64,000 bases of DNA from Roseateles oligotrophus (GTDB lineage Bacteria > Pseudomonadota > Gammaproteobacteria > Burkholderiales > Burkholderiaceae_C), in NCBI RefSeq assembly GCF_025717515.1, contig NZ_JAJIRN010000002.1:434001-498000 (forward strand). Direction: 5' to 3'. The notes under the pieces were generated by a model that saw only the letters and a program-made list of their open reading frames with translations, was not told the origin of the DNA and searched no databases. Position numbers and translations under genes: made by a program. Positions 32,507 to 42,051 of this stretch are shown here, piece by piece (within the stretch, counting starts at the first letter, position 1; each line of letters begins with the position of its first letter).

Positions 32507-33076
32507 ATGAAGCATTTCATCTTGACCGCCGCCCTCTCCGTCGCAGCCACTCTGAGCCAAGCCGCCCCCGCCAGCTACGCCATCGACCCCAGTCATACCT
32601 TCGTCACCTACGAAATCGGCCATTTCGGCACCTCGACCAATCGCGGCCGCTTCGACAAAAAAGAAGGATCGGTGCAGTTCGATCGCGCGGCCAAGACCGG
32701 TCGCGTCGAAGTGAGTTTTGATATCGCCTCGGTCAGCACCGGCTTTGCGCCGATGAACAGCCATTTGCTCAGCGCCGAATTGCTGAATGCCGAGAAGTTC
32801 CCGACCGCCAAGTTTGTCGGCGACAAGTTTGTCTTCAACGGCGACAAGGTCGGCGAAGTGCAGGGTCAGCTGACCTTGATGGGCAAGACCAACCCGGTCA
32901 CGCTCAAAGCCACCAACTTCAACTGCTATGACAACCCTATGCTCAAGCGCGAAGTCTGCGGCGGCGACTTCGAAGCCACCATCGACCGCAGCCAATGGGG
33001 CGTCGACTACGGTCTGGCCTGGGGCTTCCCGAAGAACGTCAAGCTGATCATTCAGGTCGAAGCGGTCAAACAATAA
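32507..33076 (+). CDS. YceI-family periplasmic lipid-binding protein 2
   Basis: A 189-residue protein with a signal peptide (LTAALSVAATLSQAAPA) and a full YceI barrel: YAIDPSHTFVTYEIGHFGTS, FDIASVSTGFAPMNSHLLSA, GQLTLMGKTNPVTLKA, GGDFEATIDRSQWGVDYG. It is closer to E. coli YceI than the first copy (the SHTFVTYEI and RSQWGVDYG blocks are present). It ends the b561-YceI-YceI group and is followed by a Rho-independent terminator. Confidence 0.9.
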   Translation: MKHFILTAALSVAATLSQAAPASYAIDPSHTFVTYEIGHFGTSTNRGRFDKKEGSVQFDRAAKTGRVEVSFDIASVSTGFAPMNSHLLSAELLNAEKFPTAKFVGDKFVFNGDKVGEVQGQLTLMGKTNPVTLKATNFNCYDNPMLKREVCGGDFEATIDRSQWGVDYGLAWGFPKNVKLIIQVEAVKQ

Positions 33077-33184
33077 AGCAAGAGGGCTTTGTGTGCCAGA
33101 CCGCCCGAGCGAAGCGAGTAGCTCTGGCAACAACTGATGGAGCGGGTTCCTGCCGGACAAACAGCTCCAATAGATCCGCCCCCC

Positions 33185-33220
33185 AAAAAACCGCCCGCCC
33201 TCGCCGGCCGGCGGTTTTTT
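33185..33220 (+). terminator. Rho-independent terminator after the YceI operon
   Basis: AAAAAACCGCC and GGCGGTTTTTT form a stem (CCGCC 33191-33195 with GGCGG 33210-33214) around a GC-rich loop and end in six T. The A run opposite makes it usable from both strands. Confidence 0.8.
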
Positions 33221-33330
33221 CGCTTTTAGGGCTTGCAGACTGTCGTGTTTTGCTGCAGTTCGTCGGTATCGCTGCGCACCGCATCGCGAGCGCAGCGCGA
33301 ACGGTCAAAGCCTTCAGTACAGTGCGTCCT

Positions 33331-34782
33331 ATGCAACAAGGTCCCTCCACCCTGCCTCCCACGCTGTACCAGCGCTGGCAAAGTCTTTCCGCCGCGGCGC
33401 TGAGGATTTTTCATGTCTACGCCGGCTGGCTGGTCAGCATCAGCTGGAAGCGCTTCACCATCTACGCGATCGCGCTGATGATTGGCGTCAACATCCTGCA
33501 GGATTTGCCTCCTTTCACCTGGCGCATCAGCTCCACCATCACGCCCGACGAGATCGCCGAACCAGCGGCCGAGCCCGAGTCGCCAGCCATGCCCGAGCCC
33601 TCGGCCGAAGCCCGCCGCGCGGCCAAGCCGCTGCTCAAGTCCGACAAGCCGATTCGCTACGAAATCACCATCGACGAAAACGGCGTGAAGGTCCAACCGC
33701 GCAAGGCCAAGTCCAGCGCGTCTGCCCCCGGCGATGCTGCCTCGGCCAGCGCCAGCGAAGCCGCCGATGGCGACGAAGTCGACCCCGACCTGCCCTCGAT
33801 CGAGATCAATCTGCCCAAAGAGGCCAAGCAGGCCGAGGTCAAGCGGGCCATTGAAGAGGCCCGCCATGGCATCGAATTGGCCCTGCAAGCCGCCGCCGAA
33901 GCGGCCAAGGTCAGCGCGCAGGAAGCCGCAGCGGACGCCCGCCGCGCCGCCCGCGAGGCGCAGCGCCAGCCACGCCGCCACACCACCACCGTTCATCTGG
34001 GCGACTTCCTGGTCAAGCTGGCCTTCTTCTTTGTGCTCGGCTCGGCCGTCATCAAGGTCACCTACAAAGGCCGCCTGCAGGCCGAAGTGAAAGCCGCTCA
34101 AGCGACCGAAACGGCCGAGGCCGAATCGCTCAAGCGCCAGGTGATCGAGGCCCGCATGGCCGCGATGCAGGCGCAGGTGGAACCGCATTTCCTCTTCAAC
34201 ACGCTGGCCTCGATCGACCATTTGATCGAGACCGACCCGCCGCGCGCCTCGCAGATGCAGAAGAACTTGATTGCACTCTTGCGCGCCTCGATGCCGACCA
34301 TGCGCGAGGCCAATGCCAGCGGCGTGCGAGACCTGGGCCGTGAGCTGGCCGTCATCAAGCCCTACCTGGAGATCCTCAAGGTGCGCATGGAAGAGCGGCT
34401 GCAGACCGAGATCAATGTGCCTGAGGGTCTGCTGTCGGCCGAGTTCCCGCCGATGATGATTCAGAGCTTGGTCGAGAACGCCATCAAGCATGGACTGGAA
34501 CCCAAGGCCGAGGGCGGCATGTTGACCGTCAAGGCCGAAGTCAGCCACGGCAAACTGGCGGTGACCGTGGCCGACACCGGCCTGGGTTTTGGCCGCGCAG
34601 CCACCGCAGGCACCGGTGTCGGCCTGGCCAATATCCGCGAGCGTTTGATGCTCTTGTACGGCGCCAAGGCCAGCGTCACGGTGAGCGAGAACCAACCCAG
34701 CGGCACCAAGGTGATGATCACCGTGCCCTACCGCAGTCGCGGCAATGATTCCGATGAGCAAACACAAGGAGTTTCAACATGA
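33331..34782 (+). CDS. LytS/YehU-type sensor histidine kinase with Ala-rich extracytoplasmic domain
   Basis: A 483-residue sensor. One membrane helix lies near residues 41-57 and another at about 222-243 (LVKLAFFFVLGSAVIKVTY). Between them is an unusual 165-residue outside region: a Pro/Glu linker, a strand-like segment IRYEITIDENGVKVQPRK, then a long Ala/Glu/Arg coiled coil (about 163-215). The kinase part is of the His_kinase family: phospho-His286 in VEPHFLFNTLASIDHLIE and ATP site SLVENAIKHGL, DTGLGFG, GTGVGLANIRERL. It overlaps the next gene (ATGA), and the LytTR regulator two genes on is the obvious partner. The signal is unknown. Confidence 0.88.
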   Translation: MQQGPSTLPPTLYQRWQSLSAAALRIFHVYAGWLVSISWKRFTIYAIALMIGVNILQDLPPFTWRISSTITPDEIAEPAAEPESPAMPEPSAEARRAAKPLLKSDKPIRYEITIDENGVKVQPRKAKSSASAPGDAASASASEAADGDEVDPDLPSIEINLPKEAKQAEVKRAIEEARHGIELALQAAAEAAKVSAQEAAADARRAAREAQRQPRRHTTTVHLGDFLVKLAFFFVLGSAVIKVTYKGRLQAEVKAAQATETAEAESLKRQVIEARMAAMQAQVEPHFLFNTLASIDHLIETDPPRASQMQKNLIALLRASMPTMREANASGVRDLGRELAVIKPYLEILKVRMEERLQTEINVPEGLLSAEFPPMMIQSLVENAIKHGLEPKAEGGMLTVKAEVSHGKLAVTVADTGLGFGRAATAGTGVGLANIRERLMLLYGAKASVTVSENQPSGTKVMITVPYRSRGNDSDEQTQGVST

Positions 34783-35207
34783 AAACGGCTTTCAAATGGC
34801 TGCTGATATTGAGCCTGGGGACTGCCCTGCTGGGTTTGTGGGCGGGCGGCACCTTGTGGCATGAATTCATCGCCCAGCCCGATGTCAGCATCAGCATCAA
34901 TGGCGAAGACTGGGACTTCGAGGGCTTGCAGTCGCTGCCCTGGTTCGGTGGCATCTTTGGCATGCTGGCGGCCGGCGCGGTGGTCTGCCTGGTGATTCCG
35001 CTGGTTCTGCTCTTCAGCGTCGGCCTGCCGATTCTGCTGACCTTGATGGTCTTGGGCTTTGTCGCGGTGGGCTTGCTCAGCCTCGGCGCGATGCTGTTCT
35101 CGCCGGTCATCATCATCGGCTTGTTGCTGTGGTTGGTGCTGAGAAACAAGCGCCCACGCCCGCCGCGCCGCACAAGTGAGCCGACACAAGCTAGCATTGC
35201 CGGATGA
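34779..35207 (+). CDS. Small membrane protein between sensor kinase and LytTR regulator
   Basis: A 142-residue protein with an N-terminal helix (LLILSLGTALLGLWAGG), a short loop containing ISINGEDWDFEGLQSLPWFG, and three closely spaced helices (GMLAAGAVVCLVIPLVLLFS and onward). The loop segment ISINGEDWDFEG resembles the IRYEITIDENGVKV strand of the neighbouring kinase. It overlaps both neighbours by four bases (ATGA on each side), so it is made in step with the two-component pair and may modulate the kinase. Not a recognised family. Confidence 0.75.
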   Translation: MKTAFKWLLILSLGTALLGLWAGGTLWHEFIAQPDVSISINGEDWDFEGLQSLPWFGGIFGMLAAGAVVCLVIPLVLLFSVGLPILLTLMVLGFVAVGLLSLGAMLFSPVIIIGLLLWLVLRNKRPRPPRRTSEPTQASIAG

Positions 35208-36076
35208 ACAGCACCCAAAATTCCCCACGCGTGCGCGCCGTCTTGGCCGACGATGAGCGCCTGATGCGCGAGCAATTGCGCGCCAGATTGACCGAGGTCT
35301 GGCCCGATCTGGAGATCGTGGCCGAGGCCAAGAATGGCTTGGAAGCCGTCGAGCTGGTGCGACAGCATCGCCCCGATCTGGTGTTCTTGGACATTCGCAT
35401 GCCAGGCCTGACCGGCGTCGACGCCGCGCGCCAGATTGCCCAGATGGGCGGCGGCGATGATGTGCCCGAAGGCGAAGACTGGCTGGTGCCCGAGATCGTC
35501 TTCATCACAGCTTATGACCAATACGCGGTCGAAGCGTTCGAGCAAGGCGTCGCCGACTATGTGCTCAAACCCGCCGAACGTGAGCGCCTGGCGCTGACGG
35601 TACAGCGCATCAAGAAGCGTTTGGCCCTGCGTGATGGCGGCGGCAACGCCGAAGAAGCATCAACAGCAGTTCCGGAAGGCGGCGCTGCCGCACCGCTGCA
35701 GCAATTGCTGCACAAGCTCTCGGCCCAGATCAACCCCGGCGCCGCGCCCAAGTATCTGCAATGGATTCAGGCCACCGTCGGCCAGGCGATCCAGATGATC
35801 CCGGTCGAAGACGTGCTGTTCTTCATCAGCGACGAAAAGTACACGCGGGTTCAAACGGCGCGCGTCGAGGCCTTGATTCGCAAGCCGATCAAGGAGCTGG
35901 TGGATGAGTTGGACCCCGCGCTGTTTTGGCAGGTGCACCGTTCGACCCTGGTCAATGCCCGCGCGATCGACGGCATCACGCGCGACTTCCGTGGCCGCCA
36001 GATGGTCGGCGTCAAAGGCCTCAGCGAGAAGCTCGAAGTCAGCCGCAGCTATACGCATTTGTTCAAGGGCATGTAG
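35204..36076 (+). CDS. LytTR-family response regulator
   Basis: A 290-residue regulator: receiver domain at residues 1-130 with acidic pocket ADDE (15-18), phospho-Asp63 in LVFLDIRMPG and Lys in YVLKPAER, then a linker, then a LytTR DNA-binding domain from about 190 (QMIPVEDVLFFISDEKYTRV, LVDELDPALFWQVHRSTLVN, LEVSRSYTHLFKGM). LytTR proteins bind pairs of short direct repeats upstream of their targets. Co-transcribed with the kinase and the small membrane protein. The downstream ABC/M1 genes are behind a terminator but are natural candidates for control. Confidence 0.92.
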   Translation: MNSTQNSPRVRAVLADDERLMREQLRARLTEVWPDLEIVAEAKNGLEAVELVRQHRPDLVFLDIRMPGLTGVDAARQIAQMGGGDDVPEGEDWLVPEIVFITAYDQYAVEAFEQGVADYVLKPAERERLALTVQRIKKRLALRDGGGNAEEASTAVPEGGAAAPLQQLLHKLSAQINPGAAPKYLQWIQATVGQAIQMIPVEDVLFFISDEKYTRVQTARVEALIRKPIKELVDELDPALFWQVHRSTLVNARAIDGITRDFRGRQMVGVKGLSEKLEVSRSYTHLFKGM

Positions 36077-36113
36077 GCAAGCGTTAATCCGTACGCCCTT
36101 GTAGTTCAAGCCC

Positions 36114-36157
36114 TTTGGCCCGTGTTGCAGCAGATGCAACTCGGGCCAAACTTTTTG
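36114..36157 (+). terminator. Long-stem Rho-independent terminator after the LytTR gene
   Basis: The stem pairs TTTGGCCCG-T-GTTGCA (36114-36129) with TGCAAC-T-CGGGCCAAA (36135-36150), 15 base pairs with one T-T bulge and a five-base loop, followed by CTTTTTG. It separates the two-component operon from the ABC transporter genes. Confidence 0.88.
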
Positions 36158-36250
36158 CAGTGTGTCGCACCGCTATCGCTTCGCCCTCGCAAGTCGATCA
36201 AACTGGCGGCAGTCTTCGCTGATCAAGCCAACCCACCCGACGCTCACCCC

Positions 36251-37147
36251 ATGCTGAAACTCTCAAACCTCACCCATGTCTACCCCAACGGCACCAAGGC
36301 CCTGGACAATGTCAACCTCGAAATACCCAAGGGCATGTTCGGCCTGCTGGGGCCGAACGGCGCGGGCAAGTCCTCGCTGATGCGCTGCATCGCGACGCTG
36401 CAAACCCCCAGTTCAGGCGGCATCAAGTTCGGCGCCATCGACGTGATCAAGCAGCCCGAAGCCCTTCGCGCCACGCTGGGCTATCTGCCGCAGGACTTCG
36501 GCGTCTACCCGCGCGTCTCCGCCTACGACCTGCTCGACCATCTCGCCGTTTTGAAAGGCATCGCCAACAAGGGCGAGCGCAAGGACACCGTCGAGACGCT
36601 GCTGGCGCAGGTCAATCTCTGGGGCGTGCGCAAGAAGGCGGTGGCCGGCTACTCCGGCGGCATGCGCCAGCGCTTCGGCGTCGCACAAGCCTTGATCGGC
36701 AACCCCAGCCTGGTCATCGTCGACGAGCCGACCGCCGGCCTCGACCCCGAGGAGCGCAACCGCTTCAATAATCTGCTGGCCGAGATCGGCGAGAACGTGG
36801 TGGTGATTTTGTCCACCCATATCGTCGAAGACGTGGCCGATCTCTGCCCACGCATGGCCATCATCAATAACGGAAAAATTGTGCAGACCGGCGCACCGCA
36901 GGCCCTGAGCCGCGAGCTGCAGGGCCGGGTCTGGCGGCGCACCGTCGACAGCGCCTCGCTGCCACGCTATCAGGTCGAGTTGAATGTGATTTCGAACCGC
37001 CTGCGCGGCGGCCAGACCGTCATCCATGTGCTGGCCGACAGCGCGCCCGAGGCAGGCTTCGAGGCGGTAGACGGCGACCTGGAAGACCTCTACTTCGCCA
37101 CGCTGGTGCAGGCGCGCAAGGCAAACACCACGACCGTCGCAGCCTGA
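36251..37147 (+). CDS. ABC transporter ATP-binding protein
   Basis: A 298-residue ATPase. Walker A is GPNGAGKSS (about residues 35-43), Q-loop in LGYLPQDFGVYPRVSAYD, signature GYSGGMRQRFGVAQAL, Walker B LVIVDEPTAGLD and switch His in LSTHIVED. The C-terminal 70 residues extend beyond the usual domain. The CcmA/NatA-like class serves ABC-2 exporters. It lies 12 bases before the ABC-permease/M1-peptidase fusion gene and should power it. The frame is open to 36122, but the ATG at 36251 is the natural start and the earlier part would overlap the terminator. Confidence 0.93.
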   Translation: MLKLSNLTHVYPNGTKALDNVNLEIPKGMFGLLGPNGAGKSSLMRCIATLQTPSSGGIKFGAIDVIKQPEALRATLGYLPQDFGVYPRVSAYDLLDHLAVLKGIANKGERKDTVETLLAQVNLWGVRKKAVAGYSGGMRQRFGVAQALIGNPSLVIVDEPTAGLDPEERNRFNNLLAEIGENVVVILSTHIVEDVADLCPRMAIINNGKIVQTGAPQALSRELQGRVWRRTVDSASLPRYQVELNVISNRLRGGQTVIHVLADSAPEAGFEAVDGDLEDLYFATLVQARKANTTTVAA

Positions 37148-37159
37148 GGATTCAAAAAA

Positions 37160-40100
37160 ATGCTCAGCAAAATATTCGCCTTCGAGGCACGCTACCAGCT
37201 GCGCTCGCCGCTGTTCCTGATCAGCTTTGTGATCTTTTTCCTGATGGCCTTCGGCGCCGTCACTTCAAGCGACATCGTGATCGGCGGCCCCAAGGGCAGC
37301 AGCCATCTGAACTCGCCTTACGCCATCCTGGAGTTGATCGCCACCATGAACGTGATGGCGATCTTCGTCGTCACCGCCTTTGTGGCCAATGTGGTGATTC
37401 GCGATGAGGAGTTCGGCTTCGCGGCCATTCTGCGCTCGACCCGGGTAACCAAGTTCGACTATCTGCTCGGCCGTTTCTTGGGTGCGATATTCGTGGCCTT
37501 CTTGGTCACCAGCGCCGTGCCCTTGGCGATTCTGATCGGCTCGCTGATGCCCTGGCTGGACGCCGAGCAGCTCGGCCCGCTGGTGCTCAACCATTATGTC
37601 TTCGCGCAACTGGTGTTCAGCGTGCCGACCCTGCTGGTGCTGGGCGCGGGCTTCTTTGCCGTGGCAACGATCACGCGCTCGATGATGTGGACCTATGTCG
37701 GCGCGGTCGCCTTCATGGTCTTGTTCGGAGCCTCGCGGGTCTTGCTGAAGGACCCCTCGCTGGACATGGCCTCGGGCCTGGCCGACCCCTTCGCCATCGG
37801 CGCCTTGAATCGAGTGACCAAATACTGGACCGCGGCCGACCGCAACAGCCTGCTGCCGAGTTTGAGCGGCATGTTGCTCTACAACCGGCTGATCTGGCTG
37901 GGCGTGGCCGCCGCGCTGTTTGGCCTGGCCTACCGCTTGTTCCATTTCGAGACGCAGGCCACGGCGGCGGCAAAGGCCGAGAAAGTCGGCAAGAGCGATG
38001 CGATGCCAAGCCTCAAACCCTTGGCCAAGCCCAGCCATGGCGGCAGCACCGCCTGGCTGCAATTGCGCGCCTTGACCCGTTTCGACATGCGCTTCGTGTT
38101 CAAGAGCCCGGCCTTTTTTGTGCTGCTGGCCATCGGTGTGCTCAATGCGCTGGCCTCGCTGCTCTTGACCACCTCGGAGCGAGGCGTCGCCTATCTGCCG
38201 GTCACGCGTTCGGTGATTGACGCACTGGAAGGCAGCTTCGGCATCATCCCGCTGCTGATCGCGGTCTACTATGCGGGCGAGCTGGTCTGGCGTGACCGTG
38301 AGCGCCGCATGCATGAGATCGTGGATGCCAGCGCCGCGCCGAATTGGGCCTTTCTAACGCCAAAAATAATTGCCATCACGGGCGTGCTGCTGGCTTGTTA
38401 CCTTACCGCCATGGTCACCGGCATCCTGTTCCAGCTCGCCCATGGCTTCACGCAGATTCAGCCGACGGCCTATCTGCTGTGGCTGGTCTTGCCGGGTCTG
38501 ATCAGCGCCGTCTTGCTGGCCATTCTGGCCATCTTCGTGCAGGCCATGGTGCCGCATAAATTCGTCGGCTGGGCGCTGATGATGGTCTTCATGGTGATGT
38601 CCACGGTGATGGACGGCATGGGCTGGGAGCACAAACTCTACAGCTTCGCCGGCACCGCGCAAGTGCCGCTGTCCGATATGAACGGCATGGGCAATTTCTG
38701 GATCGGCAGAGCCTGGCATCAGGTTTATTGGCTGGCCTTTGGCGCGATGCTGATGGTCGCCACCCATCTGATGTGGAGGCGCGGTGTCGAGACCCGCTTG
38801 CAGCCGCGCATTGCCCAGTTGCGCCACCGTCTGGCCGGCACGCCCGGCCTGCTCTTGGGCGCGGCCGGCATGGTTTGGCTGGGCAGCGGCGCCTATGTGT
38901 TCTACAACAGCAATGTGCTGAATGACTATGAAACCGGCCCCATCAGAGAACAGCTGCAGGCCGACTACGAGAAGACATTGTGGGCTTTTGCCAAGCTGCC
39001 GCAGCCGACCATCACCGACGTCAAGCTCAAGGTCGAGCTCTACCCGCATCAGGCCCGTGCCGACATCCAAGGCCATTACCAAATGGAGAATCGCAGCGGC
39101 TCGGCCGTCAGCCAGGTGCATGTGCAATGGGCTCCGGGGCTGAAGGTTCAATCACTGACGCTGGACGGTGCCTTGCTGGAGAAGGACTACAAGAACTTGT
39201 CGCACAGCGTCTTTCGGTTGGGCAAGCCGCTGCAGCCGGGCGAGACGCTTGGCTTGGACTTTGCGGTGCGCATGGAGCAGCAGGGCTTCGTCAACAGCCG
39301 GCCGCAGACGCAAATCGTGCCCAACGGCAGCTTCATCAGCAACCAGCAATTTGCGCCAATGCTGGGTGTGCCCCAAGGACTGCTGCTGCAGGACCGCGCC
39401 AAACGCCGCAAGGCTGGGCTGCCGCCCGAGGTGCGTGTGGCCAAGCTGGAGGACGACAGCGCCAACGCGCACAACTATCTGCGCCGCGACAGCGATTTGG
39501 TCAACGCCGAAATCACGCTGAGCACCGATGCCGATCAAACCCCGATCGCCCCCGGCTCGACCATCAGCGACACCACAGCCAATGGCCGCCGCACCATCGT
39601 CACCCGCAGTGATGCGCCGACCGCCAACTTCTTCTCGATGCAATCGGCCCGCTACCAGATCGCCAGCGACAGCTGGGTCGGCAAAGATGGCAAGGCCGTG
39701 GCCTTGCAGATCTTCCATCACCCGGCCCATAACAGCAATGTGCAGCGCATGTTCTCCGCGATGAAGGCCTCCCTGGATTTGTACAGCGAGCAGTTCTCGC
39801 CCTACCAATTCAAGCAGGCCCGCATCATCGAGTTCCCGGCTTATGAGCGCTTTGCCCAGGCATTTGCGGCCACCGTGCCCTTCTCCGAGGCCATCGGTTT
39901 CATCCAGGATTTCAAGGACGAGGACGCGGCCGAGAAGGTTGATCTGGTCACCTTTGTCACCGCGCATGAGATCGCGCACCAATGGTGGGGCCACCAGGTC
40001 AATGGCGCCGACAAGCAAGGCATGACGATGCTGAGCGAATCCTTCGCCCAATACTCGGCCCTTTTGGTGATGGAGAAGCTCTACGGCAAGGACCAGATCC

Positions 40101-40756
40101 GCAAATTCTTGAAGTACGAACTGGATCGTTACCTGAGCAGCCGCGCGGGCGAGCTGGTGGAAGAGCTGCCGCTGGCCCGGGTCGAAAATCAGGCCTATAT
40201 CCATTACCGCAAGGGCGCGGTGGTGATGTACTCGCTGAAGGAAATCGTCGGCGAAGCGGTGGTCAACCGGGCCATGCAAAAGCTGCTGGCCGAGCATGCC
40301 TTCAAGCCCGCTCCCTATGCCGATACGCGCGACTTCCTGCGCCTCTTGCGCGCCGAAGCCGGCGCGCAGCATGAGGCCTTGATCGTCGATCTGTTCGAGA
40401 AAATCACCTTGCTTGACCTGAAGGCGACGGACGCCAAGGCCAAGCAGCGCGCCGACGGCAAGTTCGAAGTCACCTTCACCGTCAACGCCAAGAAGATGTA
40501 TGCCGATGGCAAGGGCAAGGAGACCGAGAGCCCGCTGAACGAGGCCATGGACATCGGCGCCTTTAGCAGCGAGCCGGGCAAGAAAGGCTTCACAAGGGAC
40601 TCGGTGTTATTGATGGAACGCCGACAGCTGAAGTCGGGCAAGCAGCAGATCACCTTGCTGCTGGACAAGGCCCCGGCCTATGTCGGTGTTGATCCCTACA
40701 ACATGCGCATTGACCGCAACTCGGATGACAACTTGAGCAAGGTGGAGTTGCAGTGA
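37160..40756 (+). CDS. ABC-2 permease fused to M1-family metallopeptidase
   Basis: A 1198-residue inner-membrane fusion. The first 580 residues hold two sets of about six helices each (LFLISFVIFFLMAFGAV, then from 310 FFVLLAIGVLNALASLLL) with a cytoplasmic linker. After a last helix (GLLLGAAGMVWLGSGAYVFY, about 570-590) the outside half is an M1 peptidase: beta domain TITDVKLKVELYPHQARADI, and zinc site HEIAHQWWGH (His936, Glu937, His940) with the third ligand in MLSESFAQYSA (Glu960). The usual GxMEN exopeptidase motif is replaced by IIEFPAYERFAQAF. This fusion family is known but its substrate is not. Expressed with the ATPase 12 bases upstream. Confidence 0.9.
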   Translation: MLSKIFAFEARYQLRSPLFLISFVIFFLMAFGAVTSSDIVIGGPKGSSHLNSPYAILELIATMNVMAIFVVTAFVANVVIRDEEFGFAAILRSTRVTKFDYLLGRFLGAIFVAFLVTSAVPLAILIGSLMPWLDAEQLGPLVLNHYVFAQLVFSVPTLLVLGAGFFAVATITRSMMWTYVGAVAFMVLFGASRVLLKDPSLDMASGLADPFAIGALNRVTKYWTAADRNSLLPSLSGMLLYNRLIWLGVAAALFGLAYRLFHFETQATAAAKAEKVGKSDAMPSLKPLAKPSHGGSTAWLQLRALTRFDMRFVFKSPAFFVLLAIGVLNALASLLLTTSERGVAYLPVTRSVIDALEGSFGIIPLLIAVYYAGELVWRDRERRMHEIVDASAAPNWAFLTPKIIAITGVLLACYLTAMVTGILFQLAHGFTQIQPTAYLLWLVLPGLISAVLLAILAIFVQAMVPHKFVGWALMMVFMVMSTVMDGMGWEHKLYSFAGTAQVPLSDMNGMGNFWIGRAWHQVYWLAFGAMLMVATHLMWRRGVETRLQPRIAQLRHRLAGTPGLLLGAAGMVWLGSGAYVFYNSNVLNDYETGPIREQLQADYEKTLWAFAKLPQPTITDVKLKVELYPHQARADIQGHYQMENRSGSAVSQVHVQWAPGLKVQSLTLDGALLEKDYKNLSHSVFRLGKPLQPGETLGLDFAVRMEQQGFVNSRPQTQIVPNGSFISNQQFAPMLGVPQGLLLQDRAKRRKAGLPPEVRVAKLEDDSANAHNYLRRDSDLVNAEITLSTDADQTPIAPGSTISDTTANGRRTIVTRSDAPTANFFSMQSARYQIASDSWVGKDGKAVALQIFHHPAHNSNVQRMFSAMKASLDLYSEQFSPYQFKQARIIEFPAYERFAQAFAATVPFSEAIGFIQDFKDEDAAEKVDLVTFVTAHEIAHQWWGHQVNGADKQGMTMLSESFAQYSALLVMEKLYGKDQIRKFLKYELDRYLSSRAGELVEELPLARVENQAYIHYRKGAVVMYSLKEIVGEAVVNRAMQKLLAEHAFKPAPYADTRDFLRLLRAEAGAQHEALIVDLFEKITLLDLKATDAKAKQRADGKFEVTFTVNAKKMYADGKGKETESPLNEAMDIGAFSSEPGKKGFTRDSVLLMERRQLKSGKQQITLLLDKAPAYVGVDPYNMRIDRNSDDNLSKVELQ

Positions 40757-41214
40757 TGGGTTGACTGGCTGTTTGCCCGTCGATTCCAAGAATGGGCAGG
40801 TCGGCGGGCGATCCTAGCTGGCGCGAGCGGGTTGCCAGAGGCAAACTGCGACCTCTTGGCGGCGAGACCCGGCGCTGATGCCTGGCGCATGGAATAGGTT
40901 GAGGCAAGGATTGGCCGCTGCGATCGCGTACAAAAATACGCGGTCGGCCTGCGTCGTTTGAACTGCTGCCCCCTCACGATGCAAGGAGTTCGCCCTGCCG
41001 CATGGGGGCGGATAGAACAGACCAAGCGCCCCCAACACCACCCACGCAATCTCTTCTCGGGTATGGGGGCAGCGCCTGCCTAGCAGTGCATTGCCTGTCG
41101 CCTATCACCCGCTATCAGCCCATGTGAAAGGCCTGATGCGCTGGCCCCAACCAACCGAGATCGACATGGTCACTTGTTATCATCGCGGCCATTCAAAAAA
41201 CAAGGGAGCCCCGC
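40757..41214. other. 458-base gap before uppP
   Basis: No supported gene. A small GCGTA-CAAAAA-TACGC hairpin is at 40926-40941. Minus-strand readings (such as 40696-41049) show no family resemblance. The uppP ribosome site AAGGGAG lies at the end. Confidence 0.5.
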
Positions 41215-42051
41215 GTGGACGCCATTTTGCTGATCAAGGCCGCCATCATGGGCATCGTCGAAGGCCTGACCGAGTTCTTGCCGATTTCGAGCACCGGGCA
41301 TTTGATTCTGGCCGGCTCCTTGCTGGGGTTTGATGACGCCAAAAGCAAGGTCTTCGACATCGCCATTCAGACCGGCGCGATCTTCGCCGTCATCCTGGTC
41401 TACTCGCAGCGCTTGCGCGAAGTGGCGGCCGGCTTGGGCCATGACGCGCGCGCGCGCCGCTTTGTCCTCAATGTTGCAATCGGTTTCTTGCCGGCCGTTG
41501 TGCTGGGCCTCTTGTTCGGCAAAGCCATCAAGGCACATCTGTTCACGCCGACGGTGGTGGCCAGTACCTTCATCCTCGGCGGCTTCATTATTCTGTGGGC
41601 CGAGCGGCGTCAACAGGCCGGCGCGGGCGGGCAAGTACGCGTGCAGTCGGTCGACGACATGACGCCACTGGACGCGCTCAAGGTGGGCTTGATTCAATGC
41701 CTGGCGATGATTCCTGGCACCAGCCGCTCCGGCTCGACCATCATCGGCGGCATGCTGATGGGCTTGTCACGCAAGGCGGCGACCGATTTCTCCTTCTTCC
41801 TGGCCATCCCGACGCTGATCGGCGCCGGTCTCTACAGCCTGTTCAAGGAGCGTGCGCTGCTGAGCATGGCCGATGTGCCGATGTTTGGCGTCGGCCTGCT
41901 GTTCTCCTTCCTGAGCGCCTGGGTCTGCGTGCGCTGGCTGCTGCGCTACATCTCCAGCCACAGCTTCACGCCCTTCGCCTGGTACCGGATCGGCTTCGGT
42001 ATTCTGATTCTGGTGACGGCTTACACCGGCAGCATCGTCTGGAAAGACTGA
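41215..42051 (+). CDS. uppP: Undecaprenyl-diphosphate phosphatase
   Basis: A 278-residue, eight-helix membrane enzyme (BacA/UppP family) that recycles the undecaprenyl carrier for peptidoglycan synthesis and gives bacitracin resistance when overexpressed. Both active-site motifs are present: [14 protein letters not shown] (residues 16-29) and [15 protein letters not shown] (about 169-183), with the expected Glu, Ser, His and Arg. The start is GTG at 41215 with AAGGGAG eight bases before it. Stands alone as a single transcription unit, converging with the zinc-ribbon gene. Confidence 0.95.
   Translation: MDAILLIKAAIMGIVEGLTEFLPISSTGHLILAGSLLGFDDAKSKVFDIAIQTGAIFAVILVYSQRLREVAAGLGHDARARRFVLNVAIGFLPAVVLGLLFGKAIKAHLFTPTVVASTFILGGFIILWAERRQQAGAGGQVRVQSVDDMTPLDALKVGLIQCLAMIPGTSRSGSTIIGGMLMGLSRKAATDFSFFLAIPTLIGAGLYSLFKERALLSMADVPMFGVGLLFSFLSAWVCVRWLLRYISSHSFTPFAWYRIGFGILILVTAYTGSIVWKD

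Noticed and set aside
33226-34767. A 513-codon minus-strand frame opposite the sensor kinase
   Set aside because: Shadow of the kinase; Gly/His/Gln-rich with no motif.
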